Shown: positions 40,789 through 50,147 of the stretch, piece after piece
Position numbering within the stretch: position 1 is the stretch's first letter
Layout: each line of letters begins with the position of its first letter
Source: Clavibacter michiganensis subsp. tessellarius
Lineage (GTDB): Bacteria; Actinomycetota; Actinomycetes; Actinomycetales; Microbacteriaceae
Assembly (NCBI RefSeq): GCF_021922985.1
Contig: NZ_CP040788.1
Coordinates: 1-64,000, forward strand
DNA length: 64,000 nt
Reading direction: 5' to 3'
Program-made: the position numbers and the translations under genes
Notes under the pieces: generated by a model
The model's database searches: none
What the model saw: the letters and a program-made list of their open reading frames with translations, nothing else
What the model was told of the DNA's origin: nothing

Positions 40789-41982
40789 CTAGGAGCGCGC
40801 GCCCATCAGGTGCTCGAGCGCCAGCTGGTTGAGGCGGACGAAGCCGAAGCCCTTCGCGTCGAAGTACTCGTCGGCGGCGAAGTCCTCGTAGGAGGAGCGG
40901 TCGGCGAGGATGTCGTCGTAGGACTCGCCCTCGTTGAGCGTCGGCGTGTAGATCTCGTCCACCTTGGCGGCGGCGAGCGCCTCCTGCACCTCGGGGTCGG
41001 CGCGGAAGGCCTGCGCGCGCTCCTTGAGGAGGAGGTACATGCGCATGTTCGCGGCGGCGGAGTCCCACACGCCCGTGATGTCCTCGGTGCGGCTGGGCTT
41101 GTAGTCGAAGTGACGGGGGCCGTCGTACGAGCGGCCGCCGCCCACGCCGCCGTTCTCCAGCAGGTCGACGAGCGAGAACGCGTTCTGCAGGTCGCCGTGG
41201 CCGAAGACGAGGTCCTGGTCGTACTTGATGCCGCGCTGGCCGTTGAGGTCGATGTGGAAGAGCTTGCCCTGGTACAGCGCCTGCATGATGCCGGCGGTGA
41301 AGTTGAGGCCCGCCATCTGCTCGTGGCCGACCTCGGGGTTCACGCCGACGAGCTCGGGGCGCTCGAGGGTCTCGATGAAGGCGAGCGCGTGGCCGAGGGT
41401 CGGCAGCAGGATGTCGCCGCGGGGCTCGTTGGGCTTCGGCTCGATGGCGAAGCGGATGTCGTAGCCCTTGTCGGTGACGTAGTCGCCGAGGAGGTTGACG
41501 GCCTCGCGGTAGCGCTCGAGCGCGCCGCGGACGTCCTTGGCGGAGTCGTACTCGGCGCCCTCGCGGCCGCCCCACATGACGAAGGTCTGCGCGCCGAGCT
41601 CGGCGGCGAGGTCGATGTTGCGGAGGACCTTGCGGATCGCGAACCGGCGGACGGCGCGGTCGTTGCTCGTGAAGCCGCCGTCCTTGAAGACGGGCGCGGA
41701 GAAGAGGTTGGTGGTGACCATCGGCACGACGACGCCGGTGTCGCTGAGCGCGCCCTTGAGGCGGTCGATCTGCTTCTGGCGCTCGGCGTCGGTGGATCCG
41801 AAGGCGAAGAGGTCGTCGTCGTGGAAGGTGAGGCCGTAGGCGCCCAGCTCCGAGATGCGCTCGACGCCCTCGACCACGTCGAGGTCGGAGCGGGTGGGTC
41901 CGCCGAAGGGGTCGGCCCCGGTGTATCCGATGGTCCAGAGTCCGAACGAGAACTTGTCCTCGCGGGTGGGGGTGAGCGCCAT
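40789..41982 (-). CDS. xylA: D-xylose isomerase
   Basis: Interconverts D-xylose and D-xylulose. The 397-residue TIM-barrel enzyme has His54 and Asp57 (LTFHDDDLF), as numbered in Streptomyces enzymes, and the metal sites [21 protein letters not shown] and HIDLNGQRG with [15 protein letters not shown] stands 7 nt before the ATG. A xylulokinase gene is not adjacent; the araBDA-importer unit on the other strand gives a plausible uptake route. Confidence 0.97.
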   Translation of the reverse strand: MALTPTREDKFSFGLWTIGYTGADPFGGPTRSDLDVVEGVERISELGAYGLTFHDDDLFAFGSTDAERQKQIDRLKGALSDTGVVVPMVTTNLFSAPVFKDGGFTSNDRAVRRFAIRKVLRNIDLAAELGAQTFVMWGGREGAEYDSAKDVRGALERYREAVNLLGDYVTDKGYDIRFAIEPKPNEPRGDILLPTLGHALAFIETLERPELVGVNPEVGHEQMAGLNFTAGIMQALYQGKLFHIDLNGQRGIKYDQDLVFGHGDLQNAFSLVDLLENGGVGGGRSYDGPRHFDYKPSRTEDITGVWDSAAANMRMYLLLKERAQAFRADPEVQEALAAAKVDEIYTPTLNEGESYDDILADRSSYEDFAADEYFDAKGFGFVRLNQLALEHLMGARS

Positions 41983-42010
41983 GGTGTCTCCTGTCAGCGT
42001 CGTCGATGAT

Positions 42011-42030
42011 TTGTTGCTAGCTACAACCTA
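42011..42030 (-). promoter_or_regulatory. xylA operator and -10 box
   Basis: TTGTTGCTAGCTACAA (42011-42026) is a palindrome of the form TTGT-N-GCTAGC-N-ACAA. On the minus strand TAGGTT (42030-42025) is a -10 candidate overlapping it, as expected for a repressor such as a ROK-family XylR. Confidence 0.62.
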
Positions 42031-42186
42031 ATCGGCGCGGGGCGCCCGCGCAACGCGACACGACGGCCGGGGCGGGTCGGCTGGACGCGTCGTCGGCGTC
42101 CCGGCAGGATGGCGGGAGGTCGTCGTCGACCGCGCTCGCGCGCATCCGCCGGCCCGCCCACGCCCCGACGGAGAGGTCCCCCGCCC

Positions 42187-43713
42187 ATGACCGACGCATC
42201 GCCCGCCGATCCCGGCGCATCCGCCGCTCCCGCTCCCGCCGCGGCGGTCGTCGCGGCCGACGACCGGGGGACCGGCCTCGACTTCCCGCCCGGGTTCCTG
42301 TTCGGGTCCGCGACCGCCGCGTACCAGATCGAGGGGGCCGTCGACGAGGGCGGACGCGGCGACTCCATCTGGGACGTCTTCAGCCGCACGCCCGGGAAGG
42401 TGCTCGGCGGCGACACGGGGGACGTGGCCGACGACCACTACCACCGGCTCGAGTCCGACCTCGACCTGATGCAGGAGCTGGGCCTCGAGGCGTACCGCTT
42501 CTCGATCGCGTGGCCGCGCATCCAGCCCACCGGCCGCGGCCCGGCGAACCCCGAGGGGCTCGCGTTCTACGGGCGCCTCGTCGACGGGCTCGTCGCACGC
42601 GGCATCACGCCCATCGCGACGCTCTACCACTGGGACCTCCCGCAGGCGCTCGAGGACGAGGGCGGCTGGACGAATCGCGAGACCGCGTACGCCTTCGCCG
42701 ACTACGCCCGGATCATGGGCCAGGCGCTCGGCGACCGCATCGCCACCTGGACCACCCTCAACGAGCCGTGGTGCTCGGCCTACCTCGGCTACGCGGCCGG
42801 CGTGCACGCGCCGGGGCGCACGGACGCGGAGGCGTCGTTCCGGGCGGTGCACCACCTCAACCTCGCGCACGGGCTCGCGGTCACCGCGCTGAAGGAGGTG
42901 GTGCCCGCCGACGCGCGCTTCTCCATCACGCTCAACCTGCACGTGATCCGCGGCGAGGGCGACACCGGACCCGAGGCCGTGCGCCGCGTCGGCGGCGTCG
43001 GCAACCGGCTCTTCCTCGACCCGCTGCTGAACGGGACGTACCCGGCCGACGTGCTCGCGGACACCGCGGCGATCACCGACTGGGCGTTCGTGCTCCCGGG
43101 CGACGCGGAGCTCATCCGCCAGCCGCTCGACCTCCTCGGCGTCAACTACTACAACACCAGCCGCGTGCGGATGCGCGACGGCCAGGCCCCGGCGGGCGGC
43201 ACCTCGATCCACGGCGACGTCGCCGCCTCGCCGTTCCCGGGCACCGACGACGTCGACTTCCTCGCGCAGCCCGGGCCCTTCACGGCCATGGGCTGGAACA
43301 TCGAGCCGCAGGGCCTCGAGGACCTGCTCGTGGCGCTGCACGAGGAGTTCCCCGGCCTGCCGCTCATGGTCACCGAGAACGGGGCCGCGTTCGACGACGA
43401 GGTGACCGTCGAGGACGGCGTGCGCGCCGTGCACGACCCCGAGCGGATCGACTACCTCACGCGCCACTTCGCCGCGGCCCACCGCGCCATGGCCCGCGGC
43501 GTCGACCTCCGCGGCTACCAGGTGTGGTCGCTGCTCGACAACTTCGAGTGGGCCTTCGGGTACTCGAAGCGGTTCGGGATCGTGCACGTGGACTACGCCA
43601 CGCAGGAGCGGACGCCGAAGGACAGCGCCCTCTGGTACGCGCGGCTGATCGCCGACCGGCGCATCCCGGCGGCCGACGCGCGTCCCGAGCGGGACGTGCG
43701 ACCGGCCTCGTGA
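42187..43713 (+). CDS. GH1 beta-glucosidase
   Basis: Hydrolyses beta-linked glucosides and related disaccharides, probably inside the cell because no signal peptide is present. The 508-residue family 1 enzyme has its acid/base Glu193 in TLNEPW and nucleophile Glu397 in VTENGAAF, plus the N-terminal signature [15 protein letters not shown]. The first 35 residues are low-complexity Ala/Pro. ATG at 42187 with GGAGAGG upstream. The stop overlaps a GNAT gene by 4 bp. Confidence 0.94.
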   Translation: MTDASPADPGASAAPAPAAAVVAADDRGTGLDFPPGFLFGSATAAYQIEGAVDEGGRGDSIWDVFSRTPGKVLGGDTGDVADDHYHRLESDLDLMQELGLEAYRFSIAWPRIQPTGRGPANPEGLAFYGRLVDGLVARGITPIATLYHWDLPQALEDEGGWTNRETAYAFADYARIMGQALGDRIATWTTLNEPWCSAYLGYAAGVHAPGRTDAEASFRAVHHLNLAHGLAVTALKEVVPADARFSITLNLHVIRGEGDTGPEAVRRVGGVGNRLFLDPLLNGTYPADVLADTAAITDWAFVLPGDAELIRQPLDLLGVNYYNTSRVRMRDGQAPAGGTSIHGDVAASPFPGTDDVDFLAQPGPFTAMGWNIEPQGLEDLLVALHEEFPGLPLMVTENGAAFDDEVTVEDGVRAVHDPERIDYLTRHFAAAHRAMARGVDLRGYQVWSLLDNFEWAFGYSKRFGIVHVDYATQERTPKDSALWYARLIADRRIPAADARPERDVRPAS

Positions 43714-44276
43714 GCGCGCCCCTGCCGGGCGCCGACGAGCGCGTGACGCTGGCCCCGGGCATCGTGATGCGGCCCGCGCGCCTCGGCGACGCCGCGGCGC
43801 TCGCCGAGGCCTACCGGGAGAACCGCGAGCACCTCCGCCCGTTCGAGCCCGCCCGCACCGACGCGTTCTTCACGGCGGCGGGGCAGCGCGCCCAGCTGGC
43901 GGGCCGGGTGGCGGAGCGGGCGGCCGGATCCGGCCTGCCGTACCTCCTCGTCGAGGGCGACCGGGTCGTCGGCCGCTGCGACCTCTTCGCCGTGAAGCGC
44001 GGGGCCGCGCAGAGCGCGAGCCTCGGCTACTGGATCCACCGCGAGCGGCAGGGCGCGGGCCTCGCGACCGCGGCCGCCGAGCAGGCCGTGCGCATCGCCC
44101 GGGCCGCCGGCCTGCATCGGCTGGAGGCGTCGACGCTCGTCGGCAACGTCGGCTCGGAGCACGTGCTCCGGCGCGCGGGGTTCCAGGCGATCGGGGTGGC
44201 GGCCGCGTACCTCCGGATCGACGGCACGTGGCGCGACCACACGCTCTGGCAGCGGGTGGTCGACGGCGCGCGCTGA
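43710..44276 (+). CDS. GNAT N-acetyltransferase, RimJ/RimL type
   Basis: 188-residue acetyl-CoA-dependent transferase. Features of the RimJ/L group: [20 protein letters not shown] at the N terminus, [20 protein letters not shown] for the pyrophosphate loop (Q/RxxGxG/A), and [21 protein letters not shown]. Substrate unknown; protein N-terminus or small-molecule acetylation are both possible. GTG start overlaps the beta-glucosidase stop. Confidence 0.88.
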   Translation: MSAPLPGADERVTLAPGIVMRPARLGDAAALAEAYRENREHLRPFEPARTDAFFTAAGQRAQLAGRVAERAAGSGLPYLLVEGDRVVGRCDLFAVKRGAAQSASLGYWIHRERQGAGLATAAAEQAVRIARAAGLHRLEASTLVGNVGSEHVLRRAGFQAIGVAAAYLRIDGTWRDHTLWQRVVDGAR

Positions 44277-44333
44277 TCGGGCCGGCCCGGAGCGGGCCGT
44301 GCGTGCAGGCCGACCCGTGCCGGGCGCGCGGGG

Positions 44334-44771
44334 TCAGGCGTCGAGCAGCAGGTCCGTCATGCTCCGCAGGCGCGCCTGCGCGCTGGAGTCGGCGCCGCTG
44401 CGGTCCACCACGACGTCGTGCACGGTCGCGGCGACGCGGAGGAGGTCGGGCAGGATCGCACGGCCCCGCTCGGTGAGGGCGATGAGCAGGCGGCGCTCGT
44501 CCGCCTGGTCGCGCTGGCGGGTGATGTAGCCGAGCAGCTCCAGGCGCTTGAACAGCGGCGACAGGGTGCCCGGCGTGAGCTGCACGGCCTCGCTGAGCTC
44601 ACCCGCGCGACGGGGATCCTCCTCGTGGAGGGCCAGCATGACGAGGTACTGCGGATGCGTGAGGTGGAAGGGCTTGAGGAGCGGCCGGTAGAGCGAGATC
44701 ACCGCTCGGGACGCCGCGGCGAGCAGCAGTCCCATGTCGCGGTCGAGCAGCGCTCCGTCGTGGTCCGTCAT
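44334..44771 (-). CDS. MarR-family regulator
   Basis: 145-residue winged-helix protein with the recognition region LSEAVQLTPGTLSPLFKRLELLGYI and wing RQRDQADERRLLIALTERGRAI. The N terminus with ISLYRPLLKPFHLTHPQYLVML is like OhrR-type members, but OhrR's redox-active Cys is absent: the chain has no Cys. AGGA precedes the ATG. No obvious target gene is adjacent. It is convergent with the GNAT gene. Confidence 0.88.
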   Translation of the reverse strand: MTDHDGALLDRDMGLLLAAASRAVISLYRPLLKPFHLTHPQYLVMLALHEEDPRRAGELSEAVQLTPGTLSPLFKRLELLGYITRQRDQADERRLLIALTERGRAILPDLLRVAATVHDVVVDRSGADSSAQARLRSMTDLLLDA

Positions 44772-44896
44772 GTGTCCTCCTGGCCGTCCGCGGGAGCTCG
44801 TCCCCCGACGGCCTGATCCCCTCGGACGCTACTCCGGTCGTGGAGGCGCGACCCAGCGGGTCGGTGCACGCACAGCGCGCACGGAGGGTGACGTCA

Positions 44897-45232
44897 TCAG
44901 GGGGTGCCCGGCGGCACCCAGCCCTGCGCGACCTGGTGCTCCCGCACCGCGGCGACGGCCCGGTCCGCGTCGACCGGGACCGCGTCCCAGAGGATGCCGG
45001 AGGAGTCGAGCCATCGGAGCGCGAGCATGGTGTCGGCCAGGTCCTCCACGTACATGGACACGAGCGTGCCGTGCGAGCGGATGGCGTCGCCGTGCAGGCT
45101 CCAGCCGAAGTACGCCGACAGGTAGCGGGCCTGCTCCGAGTGGCTGCGCTGCAGGTGGCGGTTGGGCCGCTCCGTGGATCCGCCCGAGGCCTGGACCTCG
45201 TCCTGCATCTCGTCGCCCGGCTCGTCCGGCAT
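44897..45232 (-). CDS. Hypothetical protein, 111 residues
   Basis: Not recognised. The ATG at 45232 has GAGGGACGAG upstream and is preferred to a farther ATG at 45313, which would add a low-quality Arg-rich leader. The protein is acidic and soluble, with a His/Arg-rich start (PNRHLQRSHSEQARYLSAYF) and a helical middle (LVSMYVEDLADTMLALRWLD). Codon third positions are strongly G/C, which supports a real gene. It lies between MarR and LysR on the same strand. Confidence 0.6.
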   Translation of the reverse strand: MPDEPGDEMQDEVQASGGSTERPNRHLQRSHSEQARYLSAYFGWSLHGDAIRSHGTLVSMYVEDLADTMLALRWLDSSGILWDAVPVDADRAVAAVREHQVAQGWVPPGTP

Positions 45233-45358
45233 GCGCTCTCGTCCCTCATGTCGTGGTGCCGCCGGCGGGCGCCGGAGGCAGACCCGTCGAACACTACGGA
45301 CACCCTCCGACATCGCGCCAGGAGCGGGGCTCGCGCGGGCCTGAGGCGACCGGCCGGA

Positions 45359-46315
45359 TCAGGCGCGCCGGAGCTCCCAGTCGCCCACGCGGAGCCGGGC
45401 GAGCGCGTCGACGGCGGCGCGCACGGCGGCGGATCCGAGGCCGCCGGGCGCGGTGACCGCGTGCGTCGTGCGCTCGCCGACCCCGGAGATCCGCCGGCGC
45501 ACGACGCCGCGGGGGAGGGGCGCCGTCGCGAGCGCGAGCGAGGGCAGCAGCGCGACGCCGAGCCCCGCGTGCACCATGCCCACGGCGGCGGCCGCGTTGT
45601 CGGTCTCGAACGACGTCGCGGGCGCGAAGCCGCTGCGGGCGCACGCGCTCACGAGGTGCCGGCGGCAGCGCACGCAGCCGGCGATCCACCTGTCGTCGGC
45701 GAGGTCGCGGAGCGCGAGCGGCCCGCGGTGCCGGAGGGCGCGCGCCTCGGGCAGCACGGCCCACAGCGTCTCGCGCCAGAGCGGGCGCGTCTCGAGGCCG
45801 TCGAGCGCGTCGGCCGCGGGATCGTCCGGGTCGTCCGGGTAGGCGAAGGTCACGGCGACGTCGGCCTCGCGCGCCCGCACCGCCTGGACGGCCTCGGGCG
45901 GCTCGGCCTCGAGGTAGCCGAAGGAGAGGCCGGGGTGCGCGGCGGCGAGCCCGCCGAGGAGCCGCGGCACGACCGTCGAGGAGGCGGAGGGGAAGGCGGC
46001 CACGCGCACGGTGCCGGCGCGCAGCCCCCGCAGATCGTCGAGCTCGTCGGCGGCCCGGTCCATCGCGTGGACGACGGTCGCGGCGTGCCGGGCGAGGACG
46101 CGCCCGGCCTCGGTGAGGACGACGCCGCGGCCGGATCGCGCCGTGACCGCCGTGCCGATGCGGGCCTCCAGGCGCCGGAGCGTCTGCGAGAGGGCGGGCT
46201 GGCTCACGCCGAGGGACGCGGCGGCGGCGGTCACGGATCCGCGGACCGCGAGCGCGTGCACCGCCTGCAGGGACGCCGAGTCGAGGTCGCGGCCGGTGGG
46301 CGAGGCATCCGTCAT
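45359..46315 (-). CDS. LysR-family regulator
   Basis: 318-residue transcription factor: N-terminal HTH (GSVTAAAASLGVSQPALSQTLRRLEARIG), linker helix and substrate-binding domain (AGTVRVAAFPSASSTVVPRLL). Divergent from a class V aminotransferase. TATGCT six bases before its ATG suggests a leaderless mRNA, and the LysR box GCATAA-N7-TTATGC overlaps that -10 element, giving autorepression. The Cys pair in CVRCRRHL is a possible redox or ligand site. Confidence 0.9.
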   Translation of the reverse strand: MTDASPTGRDLDSASLQAVHALAVRGSVTAAAASLGVSQPALSQTLRRLEARIGTAVTARSGRGVVLTEAGRVLARHAATVVHAMDRAADELDDLRGLRAGTVRVAAFPSASSTVVPRLLGGLAAAHPGLSFGYLEAEPPEAVQAVRAREADVAVTFAYPDDPDDPAADALDGLETRPLWRETLWAVLPEARALRHRGPLALRDLADDRWIAGCVRCRRHLVSACARSGFAPATSFETDNAAAAVGMVHAGLGVALLPSLALATAPLPRGVVRRRISGVGERTTHAVTAPGGLGSAAVRAAVDALARLRVGDWELRRA

Positions 46316-46321
46316 GCGCGG

Positions 46322-46341
46322 AGCATAACCCGCGCTTATGC
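46322..46341. promoter_or_regulatory. LysR box overlapping the lysR promoter
   Basis: GCATAA (46323-46328) and TTATGC (46336-46341) form a perfect inverted repeat with a T-N11-A core. The minus-strand -10 TATGCT occupies 46327-46322, 6 nt from the lysR ATG. Confidence 0.7.
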
Positions 46342-46396
46342 GTCACATGCCGTCAGGGGGCTTGCTCGGGGGAGGCCCGGTCGTCACGCTGGACGC

Positions 46397-47497
46397 ATGC
46401 CGACCGCCACCCCCGTCCCCGCCGCGGCTCCCGCGTCCGCGTCCTCCGCGACCCCCGGCCCCGCGGACCACCGCGACCTGTTCGAGGCGGGCCCCGGCTA
46501 CCTCTCCGCGTGCACGATGGGCCTGCCCACCCGGGAGACGGTCGCCCGGCTCCGCGACGACCTCACGCAGTGGTCGGCCGGCGGATCCACCGCGCACGGC
46601 TACGGCGGCGTCGTCGAGGGCGTGCGCGCGTCGTACGCGGGGCTCGTGGGCGTCGACGTCGGATCCGTCGCCATCGGCTCGCAGACCGCCTCCTTCGTGA
46701 GCGTGCTCGCGGCCGCCGTGCCCGCGGGCGCCGAGGTGCTGTGCGTCGCGGGGGACTTCAGCTCCCTCACCTACCCCTTCGTCGTCGCCGAGGCGCGCGG
46801 CGTCACGGTGCGGCACGTGCCGCTCGAGGAGCTGGCCGGGGAGATCGGGCCGCGCACGCACCTCGTGGCCTTCTCGCTCGTGCAGTCCGCGGACGGCCGG
46901 GTCGCCGACGTCGCCGCGATCCGGGAGGCCGCGCGCATCCACGACGCCTTCACGCTGTGCGACACCACGCAGGCGGCCGGCGCCATGCCGGTCGACGCGA
47001 GCCTCTTCGACGCCACCGCCTGCCACTCCTACAAGTGGCTCTGCGCGCCCCGCGGCGCCGCGTTCCTCACGCTCTCCGACCGCTACCGCCGCACGCTCGT
47101 GCCCGTGCAGGCCAACTGGTACGCGGGCGCCGACGTGTGGGCCTCCTGCTACGGACCGGCCATGGCGCTCGCCGACGACGCGCGGGCCTTCGACGTGTCG
47201 CCCGCGTTCGGCGCCTGGGTCGGCGCGGCGCCGGCGATCGCCCTCTTCGCGCGCCTCGACCTCGACGCCGTGCACCGGCGGAACGCGGAGCTCGGCGACC
47301 TCGTGAGCGCGGGCCTCGGCATCGAGCAGCGCGGCCAGGCGATCGTGACCTGGCCGGACGCGGACGGCGCGGACCTCGCCCGGCTCGGCGCCGCGGGGAT
47401 CGTCGCCTCGGGTCGCGCGGGCCGGGCGCGCATCGCCTTCCACCTCTGGAACGACGAGGACGACGTCGAGCGGGTGGTCCGGGCGCTGCGCCGCTGA
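46397..47497 (+). CDS. Class V aminotransferase / cysteine desulfurase-like
   Basis: 366-residue PLP enzyme of fold type I. Lys213 in CHSYKWLCAPRGAAF is the aldimine residue and DTTQAAGAMPVD the Asp that contacts the ring nitrogen. The first 25 residues are Ala/Pro/Ser-rich and look unstructured. No catalytic-loop Cys of a classic NifS is evident, so aminotransferase or lyase activity is more likely. Divergent LysR gene is the probable regulator. Substrate unknown. Confidence 0.85.
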   Translation: MPTATPVPAAAPASASSATPGPADHRDLFEAGPGYLSACTMGLPTRETVARLRDDLTQWSAGGSTAHGYGGVVEGVRASYAGLVGVDVGSVAIGSQTASFVSVLAAAVPAGAEVLCVAGDFSSLTYPFVVAEARGVTVRHVPLEELAGEIGPRTHLVAFSLVQSADGRVADVAAIREAARIHDAFTLCDTTQAAGAMPVDASLFDATACHSYKWLCAPRGAAFLTLSDRYRRTLVPVQANWYAGADVWASCYGPAMALADDARAFDVSPAFGAWVGAAPAIALFARLDLDAVHRRNAELGDLVSAGLGIEQRGQAIVTWPDADGADLARLGAAGIVASGRAGRARIAFHLWNDEDDVERVVRALRR

Positions 47498-47640
47498 CGG
47501 GAGGCGGGCCGGGAGCGGCTGGCGGCCGCCGGAGCGGGGAGCTGCACGCGGGAGCGGCGCGCGGGAGGCGGGCCACGGGAGCGCGCGCCACGGGAGCGGG
47601 AACGCAATTCTTCCAGCTGGGAATAAGCCGAGCGGGCGTC
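47498..47640 (+). repeat. Degenerate GGGAGCG-rich spacer
   Basis: Between the aminotransferase and the MFS gene, GGGAGCG occurs four times and GGGAGGCGGGCC-like words twice within about 105 bp, followed by an A/T-richer stretch (GCAATTCTTCCAGCTGG). No gene seen. Confidence 0.55.
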
Positions 47641-47720
47641 CGTTGGACCTCCAGGCGGTCCTCGCCGCACGCCCCCGTCCTCGGCGCCCCGCGCCCCCTC
47701 TCCTCCCGAAGGAACGCCCC

Positions 47721-48956
47721 GTGTCGTCTGCCGCCATCCATCCCGGCGACGCGCTCTCCCGCCGCGAGCGCATCGTCTACATCATCGTGCTGGGCGCCCT
47801 CGTCGGCCTCGGGCCCTTCACGATCGACCTCTACCTGCCGGCGTTCCCGGTGCTCAAGGACGAGTTCGGCGTCACCGACGCGGCGATCCAGCTGACCCTC
47901 ACCGGCACGACCGTGGGCTTCGCGCTCGGCCAGCTCGTGGTCGGGCCGTGGAGCGACCGGGTCGGACGCCGCCTGCCGCTCATCGTCGCCTCGATCGGCC
48001 ACATCCTCGCGTCGCTCGGCGCGGCGCTGTCCACCGACGTCTCGATGCTGCTCGTCTTCCGCGTGCTCCAGGGCGCGGGCGCGGCGGCCGGCGCCGTCGT
48101 CGCCATGGCCATGGTGCGCGACCTCTTCGGCGGCCGCCCGCTCGTCCGGATGCTGTCGCGCCTCGCGCTCGTGACCGGGCTCGCGCCGATCCTCGCGCCC
48201 GTCATCGGCTCGCAGCTGCTGCGCATCGTCGACTGGCGCGGGGTCTTCTACGCGCTCGCCGCGTACGGGATCGCCGTCGTGGTCGCCGTGGTGTTCCTCA
48301 TCGTCGAGACGCTGCCGCGCGAGGACCTCGTGGTCGAGGAGAAGGGCGCGCTGCTCCGCCGCTACCGGAACGTGCTCAAGGACCGCGTGTTCGTGGGCGT
48401 CGCGATCATCGGCGGGATGCAGTTCGCGGGCCTCTTCTCGTACCTCTCGAGCTCGTCGTTCCTGTTCCAGGACGTGTACGGGTTCGACGCGCAGCAGTTC
48501 GGCATCCTCTTCGGCGTCAACTCGCTCGGCATCGTGATCGGCAACCAGGTGGCGGCGCGCATGACCAAGCGCGTGGGGCCGCAGTGGATCCTCGCGGGCG
48601 TGGTCGTCGTGCAGTTCGCGTCGTCGGCGACCATCGTGCTGCTCGGCACCTTCACCGACGCGGGGCTCCTCGGCACGCTCATCCCGCTGTTCTTCTTCAT
48701 CCTCGCCTGCGGCTTCGGCTTCCCCTGCGTGCAGGTGCTGGGGCTCGTCAACCACGGCCACGAGGCGGGCACGGCGGCGTCGCTCCTCGGCGCGGTGAAC
48801 TTCGGCCTGGCCGGCGCGATCTCGCCCATCGTCGGCGTGCTCGGCATCACGTCGGGCGTGCCCATGGCGTCGGTGATGGGCGCGTGCGCGGTCGTCTCCA
48901 TCCTCTCGATGTGGCTCATCGTGCAGCCGCGGACGGTGCCGGCGCTCACCAACTGA
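47721..48956 (+). CDS. Bcr/CflA-type MFS drug exporter
   Basis: 411-residue proton-coupled exporter with twelve helices. LGPFTIDLYLPAFPVLKDEFGVTDAAIQLTLTG and the motif A loop GPWSDRVGRRLPLI are hallmarks of Bcr/CflA, with RVLQGAGAAAGAVVAMAMVRDLF in helix four. GTG at 47721 has GAAGGA 7 nt upstream and gives a standard N terminus. Possible substrates in the family include bicyclomycin and sulfonamides; not predictable here. Confidence 0.92.
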   Translation: MSSAAIHPGDALSRRERIVYIIVLGALVGLGPFTIDLYLPAFPVLKDEFGVTDAAIQLTLTGTTVGFALGQLVVGPWSDRVGRRLPLIVASIGHILASLGAALSTDVSMLLVFRVLQGAGAAAGAVVAMAMVRDLFGGRPLVRMLSRLALVTGLAPILAPVIGSQLLRIVDWRGVFYALAAYGIAVVVAVVFLIVETLPREDLVVEEKGALLRRYRNVLKDRVFVGVAIIGGMQFAGLFSYLSSSSFLFQDVYGFDAQQFGILFGVNSLGIVIGNQVAARMTKRVGPQWILAGVVVVQFASSATIVLLGTFTDAGLLGTLIPLFFFILACGFGFPCVQVLGLVNHGHEAGTAASLLGAVNFGLAGAISPIVGVLGITSGVPMASVMGACAVVSILSMWLIVQPRTVPALTN

Positions 48957-48983
48957 GGCCCGGGCGCCCGCGGGAGCGCTGGG

Positions 48984-48989
48984 TAGGGT
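48984..48989 (+). promoter_or_regulatory. -10-like TAGGGT, possible leaderless start
   Basis: TAGGGT ends 6 nt before the ATG at 48996; no Shine-Dalgarno sequence at the usual distance. Confidence 0.45.
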
Positions 48990-48995
48990 GAGGCC

Positions 48996-50147
48996 ATGAG
49001 GACCGCCCCCGACCCGGCCCCCGACCCGGCCCGTCTCCGGGGGATCGACGGCGCCGTCCGCGACGCGTCCCGCCTCCGGGGCATCGACGCCGCCCGCGGC
49101 CTCGCCGTGCTCGGGATGATGGCCGCGCACGTCGCCGTGCCGCGGACGCTCGCGCTCGACGACCCCGCGTCGTGGCTGGCGATCGCGGACGGGCGCTCCT
49201 CCATCCTCTTCGCGACGCTCGCGGGCGTGTCCATCGCGCTCATGTCGGGGCGCGACCGCCCCGTCGACGGGGCCGACCTCGCGCGCGTGCGGCTGCGGAT
49301 CCTCGTGCGCGCCGTGTGCCTGTTCCTCCTCGGCGGGCTGCTGGCCGCGCTGCAGACCTACGTCGCCGTGATCCTCGAGGTGTACGCGGTGCTCTTCGTC
49401 GCGCTGCTGCCGCTCCTGCGCTGGCGCGCGTCCCGTCTGCTCGCGCTCGCCGCGGGCGCGGCCGTCGTGCTGCCGGTGGCGACCACGGCGCTGGCCATCC
49501 ACTTCGACGCGTCCCTCATGCGGCCGGACCCGTTCGTGATCCTCCTCGTCACCGGGCACTACCCGGCGCTCACCTGGGTGGCGTTCGCGATCGCGGGGCT
49601 CGGGATCGGGCGGCTGGCCCTGGGGTCCGCGCGCGTGCAGCTGCTGCTCGTCACGGTCGGCGCGGGCCTCGCCGTGCTGGCGTACGGCGGGTCGGCGCTC
49701 CTCGAGGCCGCGCTCCCGGCGCCGCCGCCCGGGTGGGAGTTCATCCTCTCGACGCTGCCGCACGAGGGGTCGCCCTTCGAGGTCGTGGGATCCGGCGGGG
49801 TCGCGATCGCGGTCGTCGGCCTCGGCCTGCGGGTCGCCGCCCTCCTGCCGGCGGCCCTCGTGCCGCTGGAGGCGGTGGGGCAGCTCGCGCTCACGGTCTA
49901 CGCGGTGCATATCGTGGTCATCGACCTCGTCGCGCCCGACGGCGACCTCATCGCGGACGACGGCGCGTACCTGGCGTTCGTCGTCGTGACGCTCGTGCTC
50001 TGCCTGCTCTGGACCCGGATACTCGGCCGCGGCCCCTTCGAGCGCGCGCTCGGCGCGGTGGCCCGCCGGACGTCCGACGCCATCGGGCGGACGGCGCCCG
50101 CCGCGGACCGCGCCGTCACGCCAGCCGAGCGCGACCCGGCCGTCTAG
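48996..50147 (+). CDS. DUF1624/DUF418-like acyltransferase-family membrane protein
   Basis: 383-residue protein with about ten membrane helices. SRLRGIDAARGLAVLGMMAAHV followed by the loop SSILFATLAGVSIALMSGR is the signature of the heparan-glucosaminide acetyltransferase-like/DUF1624 group, and the C terminus resembles DUF418. Such proteins are believed to move acyl groups across the membrane, but the substrate is unknown. Its stop overlaps the convergent kinase gene by 4 bp. Confidence 0.82.
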   Translation: MRTAPDPAPDPARLRGIDGAVRDASRLRGIDAARGLAVLGMMAAHVAVPRTLALDDPASWLAIADGRSSILFATLAGVSIALMSGRDRPVDGADLARVRLRILVRAVCLFLLGGLLAALQTYVAVILEVYAVLFVALLPLLRWRASRLLALAAGAAVVLPVATTALAIHFDASLMRPDPFVILLVTGHYPALTWVAFAIAGLGIGRLALGSARVQLLLVTVGAGLAVLAYGGSALLEAALPAPPPGWEFILSTLPHEGSPFEVVGSGGVAIAVVGLGLRVAALLPAALVPLEAVGQLALTVYAVHIVVIDLVAPDGDLIADDGAYLAFVVVTLVLCLLWTRILGRGPFERALGAVARRTSDAIGRTAPAADRAVTPAERDPAV

